Shown here piece after piece: positions 19,709 to 27,500 of a stretch of DNA of 64,000 nucleotides; within the stretch, counting starts at the first letter, position 1, and every line of letters begins with the position of its first letter. The position numbers and the translations under genes were made by a program. The stretch comes from Planosporangium mesophilum (GTDB lineage Bacteria > Actinomycetota > Actinomycetes > Mycobacteriales > Micromonosporaceae). Location: NCBI RefSeq assembly GCF_016863255.1, contig NZ_BOON01000046.1, positions 1 to 64,000 of the forward strand, given 5' to 3'. The notes beneath the pieces are model-generated. The model ran no database searches, was not told the origin of the DNA, and was given only the letters and a program-made list of their open reading frames with translations.

Positions 19709-20998
19709 CTAGATCCCGTCCGGCAGCGCCCAGCCGCGCAGCGCGACCTCCAGCTCGAAGCGGACCTCCGGCTCGGCCAGCGCGTCGCCGAACAGCGCGT
19801 GGACCCGGCGCATCCGCTGGCGCGCGGTCTGCGGGTGTACGCCCAGCCGGGCTGCGACCTCGGCGGCGGTACCCCGGCCGGTGGTCAGCCAGGCCAGCAG
19901 GGTCGACTCCAACCGGCGGCGCTGCTTGACGGTCAGGTCGGCCAGTGGCGCCAGCCGCCGCTCGCCGAGCAGGCCGACCAGCGGCTCGTCGGCGAGCAGT
20001 AGCAGGTCGGCCAGGCGCCGGTCGGACAGGACGGGCGCATCGAGCGCCGAGCCCTCGCGCGCCAGCTTGTCGCGGAGCCGCCGCGCCCAGCGCAGCGAGT
20101 CCGCCGCCATCGCCACCGGTACGGTCGGGCCAACAACGGCCGACCAGGACCGCAGCGCCCGGCGCAGCTCCGGGTCGTCCAACCGGGCGGCCGGATCGGG
20201 CAGGAGCACGTAGGGATCGGGGCGGTCGAGGTCGGTCAGGACCTCCTCCGGCCACCGCGTCGGACGTCCGGGAGGAGAGCCACCGTTCCTGGCATCCGGC
20301 CGGGTCAGCACCGCACAGGCGAGCCGCTCGGGAAGCGGCCACCGGGCGTCGGCGGCCGCCTGGGCAAGTTCGGCCGGCGCGCCACCGCCGGCCGGAACGG
20401 CATCACCGGCCGGAACGGCATCCCCGGCCGGCGCGGTGCCGCGCAGGAGCAGGTCCAGCAGGCGACGGCGCTGGCGGTCGATCGAACCGGCCGCGTCGGC
20501 CTTGGCCTGCGCGTACCCGGCGACCGAGGCGGCGGCGATCTGGTCGATGTGCGCGAAGACCGCCTCGGCGAGGACGATCATCAGCTCGGGCTCCAGGCCG
20601 ATCCGCCGCGCGATCCGCGCGTAGCGTCGCCACGCCACCCGGGCGCCCAGGCGGTACGCCGCCTGCAGCGTGTCCAGGCTGCGCCCCTCGCGGAACTCGC
20701 CGCGACCGAGGGCGCGGTACACCCTGGCCCGCTCGGCCAGGATCGGCCCGCCGCCCTCGACGAGGTCGGTGAACTCCTGGAGCGCGGTCTCCACACCGCG
20801 CTGGATCCCGGTGCCGAAGCGGCCGGAGAGCGGCCGGTTGTACGCGGGGACCTGGCGCCGGATCTCCCGTACTATCTCCGCGGCGAGGCCGGCCCGCTCG
20901 GCGCGCACCTTCTCGGCGAAGTCTCGGGGCAGCGCCAGCCACGGCTCGTCGAGTCCGCTGGTCGCATCGGCCGCCTGCCGTCCCGGCAACTCCGTCAT
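19709..20998 (-). CDS. PucR/CdaR-type transcriptional regulator
   Basis: A 429-residue regulator. The C-terminal PucR-type helix-turn-helix reads LLAWLTTGRGTAAEVAARLG then VHPQTARQRMRRVHALFG. The N-terminal and middle parts (FGTGIQRGVETALQEFTDLV, YRLGARVAWRRYARIA) match the GGDEF-like/RsbRD-like sensory part of actinomycete PucR proteins. A linker near 200-215 contains the AGDAVP repeat produced by an 18-bp duplication. The start ATG lies beside GGAGGAGG. It converges on the aldehyde dehydrogenase gene, a possible target. Confidence 0.85.
   Translation of the reverse strand: MTELPGRQAADATSGLDEPWLALPRDFAEKVRAERAGLAAEIVREIRRQVPAYNRPLSGRFGTGIQRGVETALQEFTDLVEGGGPILAERARVYRALGRGEFREGRSLDTLQAAYRLGARVAWRRYARIARRIGLEPELMIVLAEAVFAHIDQIAAASVAGYAQAKADAAGSIDRQRRRLLDLLLRGTAPAGDAVPAGDAVPAGGGAPAELAQAAADARWPLPERLACAVLTRPDARNGGSPPGRPTRWPEEVLTDLDRPDPYVLLPDPAARLDDPELRRALRSWSAVVGPTVPVAMAADSLRWARRLRDKLAREGSALDAPVLSDRRLADLLLLADEPLVGLLGERRLAPLADLTVKQRRRLESTLLAWLTTGRGTAAEVAARLGVHPQTARQRMRRVHALFGDALAEPEVRFELEVALRGWALPDGI
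20391..20426. repeat. 18-bp tandem duplication inside the PucR-type gene
   Basis: GCCGGAACGGCATCACCG (20391-20408) is followed by the same unit with one change (A to C at 20422). On the coding strand it duplicates the hexapeptide AGDAVP in frame. Confidence 0.9.
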
Positions 20999-21387
20999 CC
21001 TCCTCCGGCCGGCGGTGCCGGCTCGGTCGCGGCTGGCAACTGTCTAAGGCATACGCATGTCCAAGGCATACGCATGTCCAAGGCATACGCACCGGTCATG
21101 GTGCCGGCAGCGGGGCACGACCGGAAGTTACCGACGAGTATCGAGAGGCCTTACCGGACTGTCAACGCCGCGTACCCAACGTGCTCACTGCGCCGACGGA
21201 CAGCGACGGGCGGAACGGGACCAGAAAACACTCACGCCGGTGACAGGAACGCGGCCGGCGTCGCCGAGAATCCTGGCATCCGGGGACCTACTTCCTGACC
21301 AGCGCATTTCCATTCGTTGACGCCCCCTGACCGCGCTGTTAAGGTCCCGCACCACCTCTGTCGTCCTCAATGGAAGCCGGTACAGCG
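20999..21387. other. intergenic region with 17-bp repeats, otherwise no gene
   Basis: This 389-base divergent region between the PucR-type regulator and the lipase gene holds the tandem repeat at 21044-21090. It contains no convincing open frame. The lipase leader lies at its right end. Confidence 0.6.
21044..21090. promoter_or_regulatory. 17-bp tandem repeat, about 2.8 copies, upstream of the PucR-type gene
   Basis: Units of the form CCAAGGCATACGCATGT start at 21044, 21061 and 21078, the last cut after 13 bases. They lie 46-92 bases upstream of the regulator start. The core GCATACGCATGT is nearly self-complementary. Regular spacing in a promoter suggests an array for a DNA-binding protein, possibly the regulator itself; a simple replication-slippage repeat is the alternative. 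Confidence 0.6.
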
Positions 21388-22356
21388 ATGAGAAGACGCG
21401 GGACTCTGCTGGGCGTCTTGGCGCTCGGCTGCGCCGTGCTGCTGGGGTTCGTGGTGACCAGCGCTCAGCCGGCCACGGCCGAGGTACGCCTCCCGCTCAC
21501 CAACCGCCTCCCGCTCACCAACAGTTTCCCGGTCGGCTTCACCACCGGGTTCCTGCTCGGCTCCCAGCCGCCGGCCGGCGCCAACGACTGGTCCTGCAAG
21601 CCCCCCGCGCGTCACCCGCGTCCGGTCGTCCTGGTCCACGGCACCTTCGAGAACATGAACGACAACTGGGGTGCCGCCGCCCCACTGCTGGTCGACAACG
21701 GGTACTGCGTCTTCGCGCTGAACTACGGCGGATCGTCTCCCTACGCGCCGGGCCAAGGCACCGGCCCGATCGCGGACAGCGCCGCGCAGCTGGCCACGTT
21801 CATCGACCGCGTACTGGCCGCCACCGGCGCCTCGACGGTGGACATCGTGGGCCACTCGCAGGGTGGCATGATGCCCCGTTACTACATCAAGCACCTCGGT
21901 GGTGCGCGGAAGATCAGCAAGCTGGTGGCCCTGAACCCCAGCAACCACGGGACCACCATCGCCGGCCTCACCGAGCTCGGCCGCCGGATCGGCACCCTCG
22001 ACCCGACCAACTCCCTCCTCGGCATCCCCTGCCAGTCCTGCGTGGAGCAGGAGGTGGGGTCGCCGTTCATCACCGCGCTCAACTCCGGCGGCGAGACGGT
22101 ACCCGGCATCAGTTACACGGTGATCACAACGAAGGCGGACGAGGTCGTCACCCCGTACAGCTCGGCCTTCCTGGCCCCGGCGGCCAACGTCACCAACCTC
22201 ACCGTGCAGGACCAGTGCCGACTGTCCAACCCCGACCACCTCGGGACCCCGTACGACCCGGTCGCGCTGACCGACGTGCTCAACGCCCTCGACCCGGCCC
22301 ACCCCGGGCCGGTCCCCTGCCGGCTGTCGATCCTGCCGATCGCCGGCCTGCTGTAG
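21388..22356 (+). CDS. secreted lipase/esterase (EstA/class 2 family)
   Basis: A 322-residue exported alpha/beta hydrolase (328 if started at ATG 21370). The signal peptide is MRRRGTLLGVLALGCAVLLG. The oxyanion motif is LVHGTFENMNDNW, the nucleophile elbow is GHSQGGMMPRYY and LNPSNHGTT follows, as in actinomycete lipases. Asp and His candidates lie in TKADEVVTPY and NPDHLGTPYDP. Neither start has a good ribosome binding site. An 18-bp near-perfect duplication at 21490-21525 gives LPLTNR-LPLTNS just after the signal. It is paralogous to the shorter lipase at 11814. Confidence 0.87.
   Translation: MRRRGTLLGVLALGCAVLLGFVVTSAQPATAEVRLPLTNRLPLTNSFPVGFTTGFLLGSQPPAGANDWSCKPPARHPRPVVLVHGTFENMNDNWGAAAPLLVDNGYCVFALNYGGSSPYAPGQGTGPIADSAAQLATFIDRVLAATGASTVDIVGHSQGGMMPRYYIKHLGGARKISKLVALNPSNHGTTIAGLTELGRRIGTLDPTNSLLGIPCQSCVEQEVGSPFITALNSGGETVPGISYTVITTKADEVVTPYSSAFLAPAANVTNLTVQDQCRLSNPDHLGTPYDPVALTDVLNALDPAHPGPVPCRLSILPIAGLL
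21490..21525. repeat. 18-bp tandem duplication inside the lipase gene
   Basis: CTCCCGCTCACCAACCGC at 21490-21507 is followed by CTCCCGCTCACCAACAGT, differing at three terminal bases. It keeps frame and doubles a hexapeptide in the mature N-terminus. Confidence 0.85.
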
Positions 22357-22428
22357 CCCCTCGGGCAACCACAACCCCTCGGGGAACCGCCCGGACTCCG
22401 CGGCGCCGACGCAGCGGTGACCGGCCCG

Positions 22429-22447
22429 TAGCCGGTCCTGTCCCCCG
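22429..22447 (+). terminator. hairpin after the lipase
   Basis: GACCGGC and GCCGGTC form a perfect 7-bp stem with a five-base loop, about 70 bases after the lipase stop and before the polyester hydrolase. Confidence 0.45.
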
Positions 22448-22468
22448 CCCGGGCGACAGCGCCGCATG

Positions 22469-22486
22469 ACTGGTGAAATCACCGGT
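22469..22486. promoter_or_regulatory. imperfect palindrome upstream of the polyester hydrolase
   Basis: ACTGGTGA and TCACCGGT flank AA, seven of eight pairs matching. It lies 66 bases before the GTG start of the PETase-like gene. It could be an operator or a second terminator arm; nothing decides between them. Confidence 0.3.
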
Positions 22487-22551
22487 TCGCGCCGCAGTTG
22501 GCGCACCTCATCCTGATCGCTACCAACTCCCCCTACCCCCAGGGAGCAGAA

Positions 22552-23418
22552 GTGCAGCGACAGGATCACCTCCCCCGGCGGCTGCGCCGGGTCGTAACCG
22601 CCGCCACCGCGGTCGTCGCGCTGGCCCTCGCCGGCGTCGGCGTGCTCGCGCCGAACGCGTGGGCGACCGAGCGAGGGCTCGCCCCGACCGCCTCGAACAT
22701 CACCGGCAACGGCAGCTACAGCGTCACCTCGGCGAGCATCACCGGCCAGAGTGGATTCGGCGGGGGCATGGTGTACTACCCGACCGCCAACGAGAAGTTC
22801 CCGGTGGTGGCGATCTCGCCCGGGTACACCGAACGCTGGGCGCCGTTCGCCTGGATGGGGCCGCGCCTGGCGTCCTGGGGCTTCGTGGTCGTCGGCATCG
22901 AGACCAACTCCACCCTGGACCAGCCCGACAGCCGCGGCACCCAACTGCTGAAGGCGCTGGACTGGGCCGGAAGTTCCGCGCCGGCCGCGGTCCGCGACCG
23001 GGTCGACTCCACGCGGCAGGGCGTCGCCGGGCACTCGATGGGCGGCGGCGGCACGCTGTCGGCCATGAACCAGCGCCCGTCCGTACGCGCCGGGGTGCCC
23101 CTGGCCCCGTGGCACACCACCACGTCCTGGCCGGGGGTCAAGAACCCGGTCCTGATCATGGGCGGCCAGAACGACACGATCGCACCTCCCTCCCAGCACG
23201 CGATCCCGATGTACAACGGCGTGGCGTCCAGCGAGAAGGAGTACGTCGAACTGGCCGGGGCGGGGCACAACTTCCCCAACAGCTCCAACCCCGACGTCTC
23301 GAAGGCGTTGGTGTCGTGGTTCAAGCGGTTCCTGGATGACGACACCCGGTTCAGCCCGTTCGCCTGTGACTGGACCGGCAGCGCGTACTCGCAGGTCCGA
23401 AGCACCTGCCCGGTCTGA
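22552..23418 (+). CDS. secreted cutinase-like polyester hydrolase (PET hydrolase family)
   Basis: A 288-residue exported enzyme closely resembling Thermobifida TfCut2 and Ideonella PETase as I recall them. After a signal peptide (about residues 1-37) come SPGYTERWAPFAWMGPRLAS with the oxyanion Tyr, TNSTLDQPDSRGTQLL and the elbow GHSMGGGGTLS. Ser162, Asp208 (QNDTIAP) and His239 (AGHNFPN) are spaced 46 and 31, the same spacing as in Ideonella PETase. Trp of APWHTTTSW and the C-terminal disulfide pair (FAC...STC) are conserved. The extra disulfide of PETase is absent (MGGQND has Gly). The GTG start has AGGGAG five bases upstream. Polyester activity is inferred by homology. Confidence 0.9.
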   Translation: MQRQDHLPRRLRRVVTAATAVVALALAGVGVLAPNAWATERGLAPTASNITGNGSYSVTSASITGQSGFGGGMVYYPTANEKFPVVAISPGYTERWAPFAWMGPRLASWGFVVVGIETNSTLDQPDSRGTQLLKALDWAGSSAPAAVRDRVDSTRQGVAGHSMGGGGTLSAMNQRPSVRAGVPLAPWHTTTSWPGVKNPVLIMGGQNDTIAPPSQHAIPMYNGVASSEKEYVELAGAGHNFPNSSNPDVSKALVSWFKRFLDDDTRFSPFACDWTGSAYSQVRSTCPV

Positions 23419-23444
23419 CCTCCACGGTCGCGGACAATCCGCTG

Positions 23445-23478
23445 ACGGGCCCCGGTGGAACGTTCCACCGGGGCCCGT
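23445..23478. terminator. perfect 34-bp palindrome after the polyester hydrolase
   Basis: The sequence from ACGGGCCCC to GGGGCCCGT is fully self-complementary around ACGT, giving up to 15 bp of stem with a four-base loop. It begins 27 bases after the stop codon. Confidence 0.8.
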
Positions 23479-23567
23479 CCCGTCGCGTGGCCGCGCCCGG
23501 ACGGCCGGGCGCCAGGTATTGACATGCAGCAATAACATCACCGCCGCGACCTGCGGTCAGACTTATC

Positions 23568-23596
23568 TTGACAGTTAAACAAAGGTGTACGAGTCT
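23568..23596 (+). promoter_or_regulatory. candidate promoter of the CBM32 protein
   Basis: A consensus -35 TTGACA (23568-23573) is followed after 17 bases by GAGTCT (23591-23596), a weak -10. The surrounding DNA is clearly AT-richer than the neighbourhood. Confidence 0.45.
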
Positions 23597-23603
23597 CTAG
23601 GGA

Positions 23604-23617
23604 AGAGAGCGCTTTCT
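23604..23617. promoter_or_regulatory. LacI-family-like operator over the presumed start site
   Basis: AGAGAGCGCTTTCT is a 14-bp palindrome centred on CG with one mismatched pair, of the type bound by actinomycete LacI repressors of polysaccharide genes (compare the CebR box with its central AGCGCT). It starts eight bases after the -10-like hexamer, where repression would be effective. Confidence 0.45.
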
Positions 23618-23758
23618 CAGCCCGGACTCCGAACCTGGGCAGCGGTCCGACACTCCAGATCCGACGCCTGGGTCCGGCGCCCTCCCGCACGCCCGCGCGG
23701 CTCGTGTGCACCCCGGCGGCCGCGTTCCGGCGCGCACACCCCTATCAGGGAGACGCCC

Positions 23759-25945
23759 ATGCAACTCGGTTCCGCGCCGGCGGCCCGCAGAAGGTCCGCC
23801 CGTCTCGCCGCCGTCGTCGCGGCGGCACTGTCACTGGTCGTTGGCTCCGTCATGCTGGCCACGCCGCCGGCCAACGCCGCCGGGACGCTGCTGTCCCAGG
23901 GCAAGCCGGTGACAGCGTCGTCGGTGGAGAACTCCGGCACGCCCGCCTCGGCGGCGGCCGACGGCAACACCGGCACCCGCTGGTCCAGCGCCTTCTCCGA
24001 CCCGCAGTGGCTCCAGGTCGACCTCGGCGCCACCGCCACCGTCGACCAGGTGGTCCTGCAATGGGAGGCCGCCTACGCCACCGCGTACCAGATCCAGGTC
24101 TCCGCCGACGCCACCACCTGGACCAGCATCTACTCCACCACCACCGGCAAGGGCGGCACCGAGACCCTCACCGTCGGCGGCACCGGCCGGTACGTGCGGA
24201 TGTACGGCACCGCCCGGGCCACCGGCTACGGCTACTCGCTGTGGGAGTTCCAGGTGTACGGCAGCCTGGGCGGGGGCGGCACGCCACCCCCGCTGCCCGG
24301 CGGTGGCTCCCTCGGCCCCAACGTGCTGGTCTTCGACCCGGCGATGTCGAGTGCGAGCATCCAGTCCCAACTGGACTCGGTGTTCCGCCAGCAGGAGAGC
24401 AACCAGTTCGGCACGCAGCGGTACGCGCTGCTGTTCAAGCCCGGCACGTACAGTGGCCTGAACGCCCAGATCGGCTTCTACACCTCGATCGCGGGGCTGG
24501 GCCGCAACCCTGACGACGTCACGATCAACGGCGACGTCACCGTCGACGCCGGCTGGTTCAACGGCAACGCCACCCAGAACTTCTGGCGCTCGGTGGAGAA
24601 CCTGGCCGTGGTCCCCTCCAACGGGACCGACCGCTGGGCGGTCGCGCAGGCCGCGCCGATGCGGCGGGTGCACATCCGGGGCGGGCTGAACCTCGCGCCG
24701 AACGGCTACGGCTGGGCCAGCGGCGGCTACATCTCCGACAGCAAGGTCGACGGTACCGTCGGACCGTACTCCCAGCAGCAGTGGTTCACCCGGGACAGCC
24801 AGATCGGCGGCTGGACCAACGGCGTGTGGAACATGACGTTCTCCGGCGTGGCCGGCGCCCCGGCGCAGAGCTTCCCGAACCCGCCGTACACGGTGGTACC
24901 GCAGACCCCGGTGAGCCGGGAGAAGCCGTACCTGTACCTCGACGGCAGCGGAAACTACAACGTGTTCGTACCGTCGCTGCGGACCAACTCGCAGGGCACG
25001 ACGTGGAGCGGCGGGTCGACGCCCGGCTCGTCCCTCCCGCTGTCCCAGTTCTACGTCGCCAAGCCCGGCGACAGCGCCGCGACCCTGAACGCCGCGCTCG
25101 CCCAGGGCCTGAACCTGCTTTTCACACCGGGGATCTACCACCTGAACCAGACCGTCAACGTCACCCGGGCGAACACGGTCGTACTCGGCCTGGGCTATGC
25201 GACGCTGATCCCGGACAACGGCGTCGTACCGATGAGCGTCGCCGACGTCGACGGGGTCAAGCTCGCCGGCCTGCTCTTCGACGCCGGCCCGGTGAACTCG
25301 CCGGTCCTGCTTCAGGTCGGCCCGGCCGGTGCGACGGCCGGCCACGCCGGCAACCCCATCTCGATCCAGGACGCCTTCTTCCGCATCGGCGGCGCGGGCG
25401 CCGGCAAGGCGACCACCAGCCTCGTGGTCAACAGCGCCAACACCATCATCGACCACATCTGGGCCTGGCGCGCCGACCACGGTACGGGCGTGGGCTGGAC
25501 GGTGAACACCGCCGACACCGGGCTGATCGTCAACGGCGCCAACGTGACGGCGCTCGGCCTGTTCGTCGAGCACTACCAGAAGGACGAGGTCGTCTGGAAC
25601 GGTCAGGGCGGCCGGACCATCTTCCTGCAGAACGAGATGCCGTACGACCCGCCGAGCCAGTCCGCCTGGCGTACCGGTGCGAGGGGGTACGCGGCCTACA
25701 AGGTCGCGGACTCGGTGACCAGCCACGAGGCGTGGGGCCTGGGCAGCTACTGCAACTTCACCGCCGACCCCTCGATCGTGGCCGAGCACGGCTTCGAGAC
25801 ACCCAACCGGGCCGGGGTACGGTTCCACGACCTGCTCACCGTGTCCCTCGGCGGCATGGGCACGATCGCCCACGTCATCAACGACGTCGGCGGCCCGGCG
25901 ACGGGTACCGCCACGACCCCGGTCAACGTCGTCAGCTACCCCTAG
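23759..25945 (+). CDS. secreted CBM32 (F5/8 type C) plus beta-helix protein, probable polysaccharide-active enzyme
   Basis: A 728-residue exoprotein. Signal peptide about 1-40 (AVVAAALSLVVGSVMLATPP, then ANAA). Residues 42-160 are an F5/8 type C/CBM32 carbohydrate-binding domain (NTGTRWSSAFSDPQWLQVDL, YSLWEFQVYG). After a Gly/Pro linker, residues about 170-728 contain repeated beta-helix-like strands (FKPGTYSGLNAQIGFYTSIA, FTPGIYHLNQTVNVTRANTV, IIDHIWAWRADHG). Two halves each begin with a similar pectate-lyase-like module, recalling GH55-type double beta-helix exo-glucanases. The specific activity is not assigned. ATG 23759 follows AGGGAG. Confidence 0.8.
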   Translation: MQLGSAPAARRRSARLAAVVAAALSLVVGSVMLATPPANAAGTLLSQGKPVTASSVENSGTPASAAADGNTGTRWSSAFSDPQWLQVDLGATATVDQVVLQWEAAYATAYQIQVSADATTWTSIYSTTTGKGGTETLTVGGTGRYVRMYGTARATGYGYSLWEFQVYGSLGGGGTPPPLPGGGSLGPNVLVFDPAMSSASIQSQLDSVFRQQESNQFGTQRYALLFKPGTYSGLNAQIGFYTSIAGLGRNPDDVTINGDVTVDAGWFNGNATQNFWRSVENLAVVPSNGTDRWAVAQAAPMRRVHIRGGLNLAPNGYGWASGGYISDSKVDGTVGPYSQQQWFTRDSQIGGWTNGVWNMTFSGVAGAPAQSFPNPPYTVVPQTPVSREKPYLYLDGSGNYNVFVPSLRTNSQGTTWSGGSTPGSSLPLSQFYVAKPGDSAATLNAALAQGLNLLFTPGIYHLNQTVNVTRANTVVLGLGYATLIPDNGVVPMSVADVDGVKLAGLLFDAGPVNSPVLLQVGPAGATAGHAGNPISIQDAFFRIGGAGAGKATTSLVVNSANTIIDHIWAWRADHGTGVGWTVNTADTGLIVNGANVTALGLFVEHYQKDEVVWNGQGGRTIFLQNEMPYDPPSQSAWRTGARGYAAYKVADSVTSHEAWGLGSYCNFTADPSIVAEHGFETPNRAGVRFHDLLTVSLGGMGTIAHVINDVGGPATGTATTPVNVVSYP

Positions 25946-26292
25946 GTTCGGTAGCAGGGTGTGATGGATGCGCGCAGCTCGCGCAGCCGTCACGCCCTGC
26001 TCCTTCTTCGCCGTCAGCCCGAGAGTGCTGCCGGAGTGCTGCGGGCAGTTGGGCGCCCACATCGGAGCCGAGCCGAACTCTGAAAGATCTCCGCAAGGCT
26101 GACGGCTTGGGCGGATAGGGCCGCACTATCCGGGTAGCACATCTACCGCAGGCGGCCTAACCCCAATGGTGTAGCTCCGTTGTCCGGCCGCCTTGCACCG
26201 CCGGCTCAGTTCGCACCACGCGTGGTCGCATGTCGCACGAAATGGCGAAGGCGGAACCCCAGTAGTTCACCTGTGATCTCAAGGGGGTAGTG
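25946..26292. other. intergenic region, terminator then leader of the sortase substrate gene
   Basis: A 347-base gap. Beyond the hairpin at 25954-26000 it has a moderately AT-rich stretch near 26215-26290 that probably holds the promoter for the next operon. No gene was supported. Confidence 0.5.
25954..26000 (+). terminator. two-part hairpin after the CBM32 protein
   Basis: GCAGGGTGTGA (25954-25964) pairs with TCACGCCCTGC (25990-26000) with one G-T pair, and TGCGCG...CGCGCA makes an inner six-bp stem. It begins nine bases after the stop. Confidence 0.7.
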
Positions 26293-26715
26293 GTGCCCAA
26301 AACGATCGATGACGCATCGAGGCGTCCGGCCCGTCGACGCGGCAGAGTGTGGCCGCGGCTGTTGACGGTGGTGTCGCTCACGGTGATGGCGCTGGGCGGT
26401 ACCGCTGGGGCCGTCTCGGCCCAGGAGAGCCCGTCGCCGTCGGCGCCTGCGGCGGCGACCGCAACAGCGACAGCAACGGCAACAGCGACAGCAACCGCGT
26501 CGCCATCGCCGACCCAGTGCCCCACGGCGCCGAGCCCGTGCCCGACGCCGAGCCAGTCCACCGTGGCCCCGACGCCCACCGGCGCGCCCGTGACGGGTGG
26601 TGGCGGTACCGCCGGGACCGACGCCACGATCTCGCTCGCGCTGGCCGGTGCCGTGATCCTCACTCCGGTCGGCATCGCCCTGACGCGCCGGCGGCGGGTC
26701 AGGCATGAGCAGTGA
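26293..26715 (+). CDS. small cell-surface protein, probable sortase F substrate
   Basis: A 140-residue protein with an N-terminal signal/anchor (LLTVVSLTVMALGGTAGAVS, cleavage near SAQ). A low-complexity middle has about eight Ala-Thr dipeptides followed by a Pro/Thr/Ser region with two Cys. The C-terminus has the layout of a sorting signal: APVTG near residue 100, a 20-residue hydrophobic helix (LALAGAVILTPVGIAL) and the tail TRRRRVRHEQ. APVTG departs from LPXTG. GTG 26293 has AAGGGGG upstream. It overlaps the sortase gene by 11 bases, which supports a substrate-enzyme pair. Confidence 0.75.
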   Translation: MPKTIDDASRRPARRRGRVWPRLLTVVSLTVMALGGTAGAVSAQESPSPSAPAAATATATATATATATASPSPTQCPTAPSPCPTPSQSTVAPTPTGAPVTGGGGTAGTDATISLALAGAVILTPVGIALTRRRRVRHEQ

Positions 26716-27379
26716 CACCCCACGACCGGTTCGCGGCGCCGGCGTGATCGGTGTCCTGGTCGTCCTGGCCGCGCTCCCTCCTCCCCTGCTCCAGCCCGCG
26801 CGGACGCCGATCACACCCGAACCGTCCCGGACCGCCGTGGCCATCCCGCCGATCGCTCCTGGAGGATCGGCGGGATGGCCGGCCCGGACGCCGTCCCCTC
26901 AGCCCAGCCGGACGGCGCTGCCGAGGTCGGTACCGGTACGACTGTCCATCCCCACCATCGACGCCCAGTCCACCCTCATCCCGCTCAACCTCAACCCCGA
27001 CCACACCGTCCAGGTCCCACCCCTGACCAACCCCGCACAAGCCGGCTGGTACGCCCCCGGACCCACCCCCGGCGAAACCGGCGCCAGCGTCATCCTCGGC
27101 CACGTCGACGGCTACGACGAACCCGGAATCTTCTACCACCTGCGCGACCTACACCCCGGCGACCCCATCCTCATCACCCGCAAAGACGCCACCACCACCC
27201 GCTTCACCGTCTACCGCACCGAACAGGCACCCAAAACCAACTTCCCCACCACCAAGGTCTACGGCCCCACCACCCGACCCGAACTCCGCCTCATCACCTG
27301 CGGCGGCACCTTCGACCGACAAACCGGCAACTACCTCGACAACATCATCGTCTTCGCCGCGCTCACCGGGGCGTCCTGA
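26705..27379 (+). CDS. class F sortase
   Basis: A 224-residue transpeptidase with an N-terminal anchor helix (GVIGVLVVLAALPPPLL), a Pro-rich stalk to about residue 75, and the sortase barrel. The catalytic His is in VILGHVDGY and the Cys in LRLITCGGTFD; GNYLDNIIVFA closes the domain as in class F enzymes. The catalytic domain uses almost exclusively C-ending codons and has a striking C over G excess on the coding strand from about 26940 to 27360, unlike its neighbours. This hints at transfer or domain replacement. It probably anchors the preceding gene's product. Confidence 0.88.
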   Translation: MSSDTPRPVRGAGVIGVLVVLAALPPPLLQPARTPITPEPSRTAVAIPPIAPGGSAGWPARTPSPQPSRTALPRSVPVRLSIPTIDAQSTLIPLNLNPDHTVQVPPLTNPAQAGWYAPGPTPGETGASVILGHVDGYDEPGIFYHLRDLHPGDPILITRKDATTTRFTVYRTEQAPKTNFPTTKVYGPTTRPELRLITCGGTFDRQTGNYLDNIIVFAALTGAS

Positions 27380-27432
27380 TCGCGTGCCGCGACCGGCACC
27401 GACGCGCCCTGAGCGCCATCCCCCCGCGCTGA

Positions 27433-27459
27433 CCCACCGGAACGGGCCGGTCCGGTGGG
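27433..27459 (+). terminator. hairpin after the sortase
   Basis: CCCACCGGA and TCCGGTGGG form a perfect nine-bp stem around a nine-base loop, between the sortase stop and the carbonic anhydrase start. Confidence 0.6.
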
Positions 27460-27500
27460 CGAAACAATGGGGAGACCTGCTTTCCGCACCAGGACTCGTC

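Larger units (their letters stand above)
23419..23758. other. intergenic region: terminator, promoter and operator
   Basis: This 340-base gap holds the palindrome at 23445, a promoter-like TTGACA at 23568 and a LacI-like operator at 23604. The rest is a long leader before the CBM32 protein gene, with no supported gene. Confidence 0.6.

Noticed and set aside
21044-21090. Short CRISPR-like array
   Set aside because: Units are 17 bp and directly abutting, with no spacers, and no cas genes are nearby.
23831-26062. 743-codon minus-strand open frame opposite the CBM32 protein
   Set aside because: Composition is Val/Gly/Arg/Asp-rich without motifs, and the plus strand encodes a clear exported protein with a signal peptide and binding domain.
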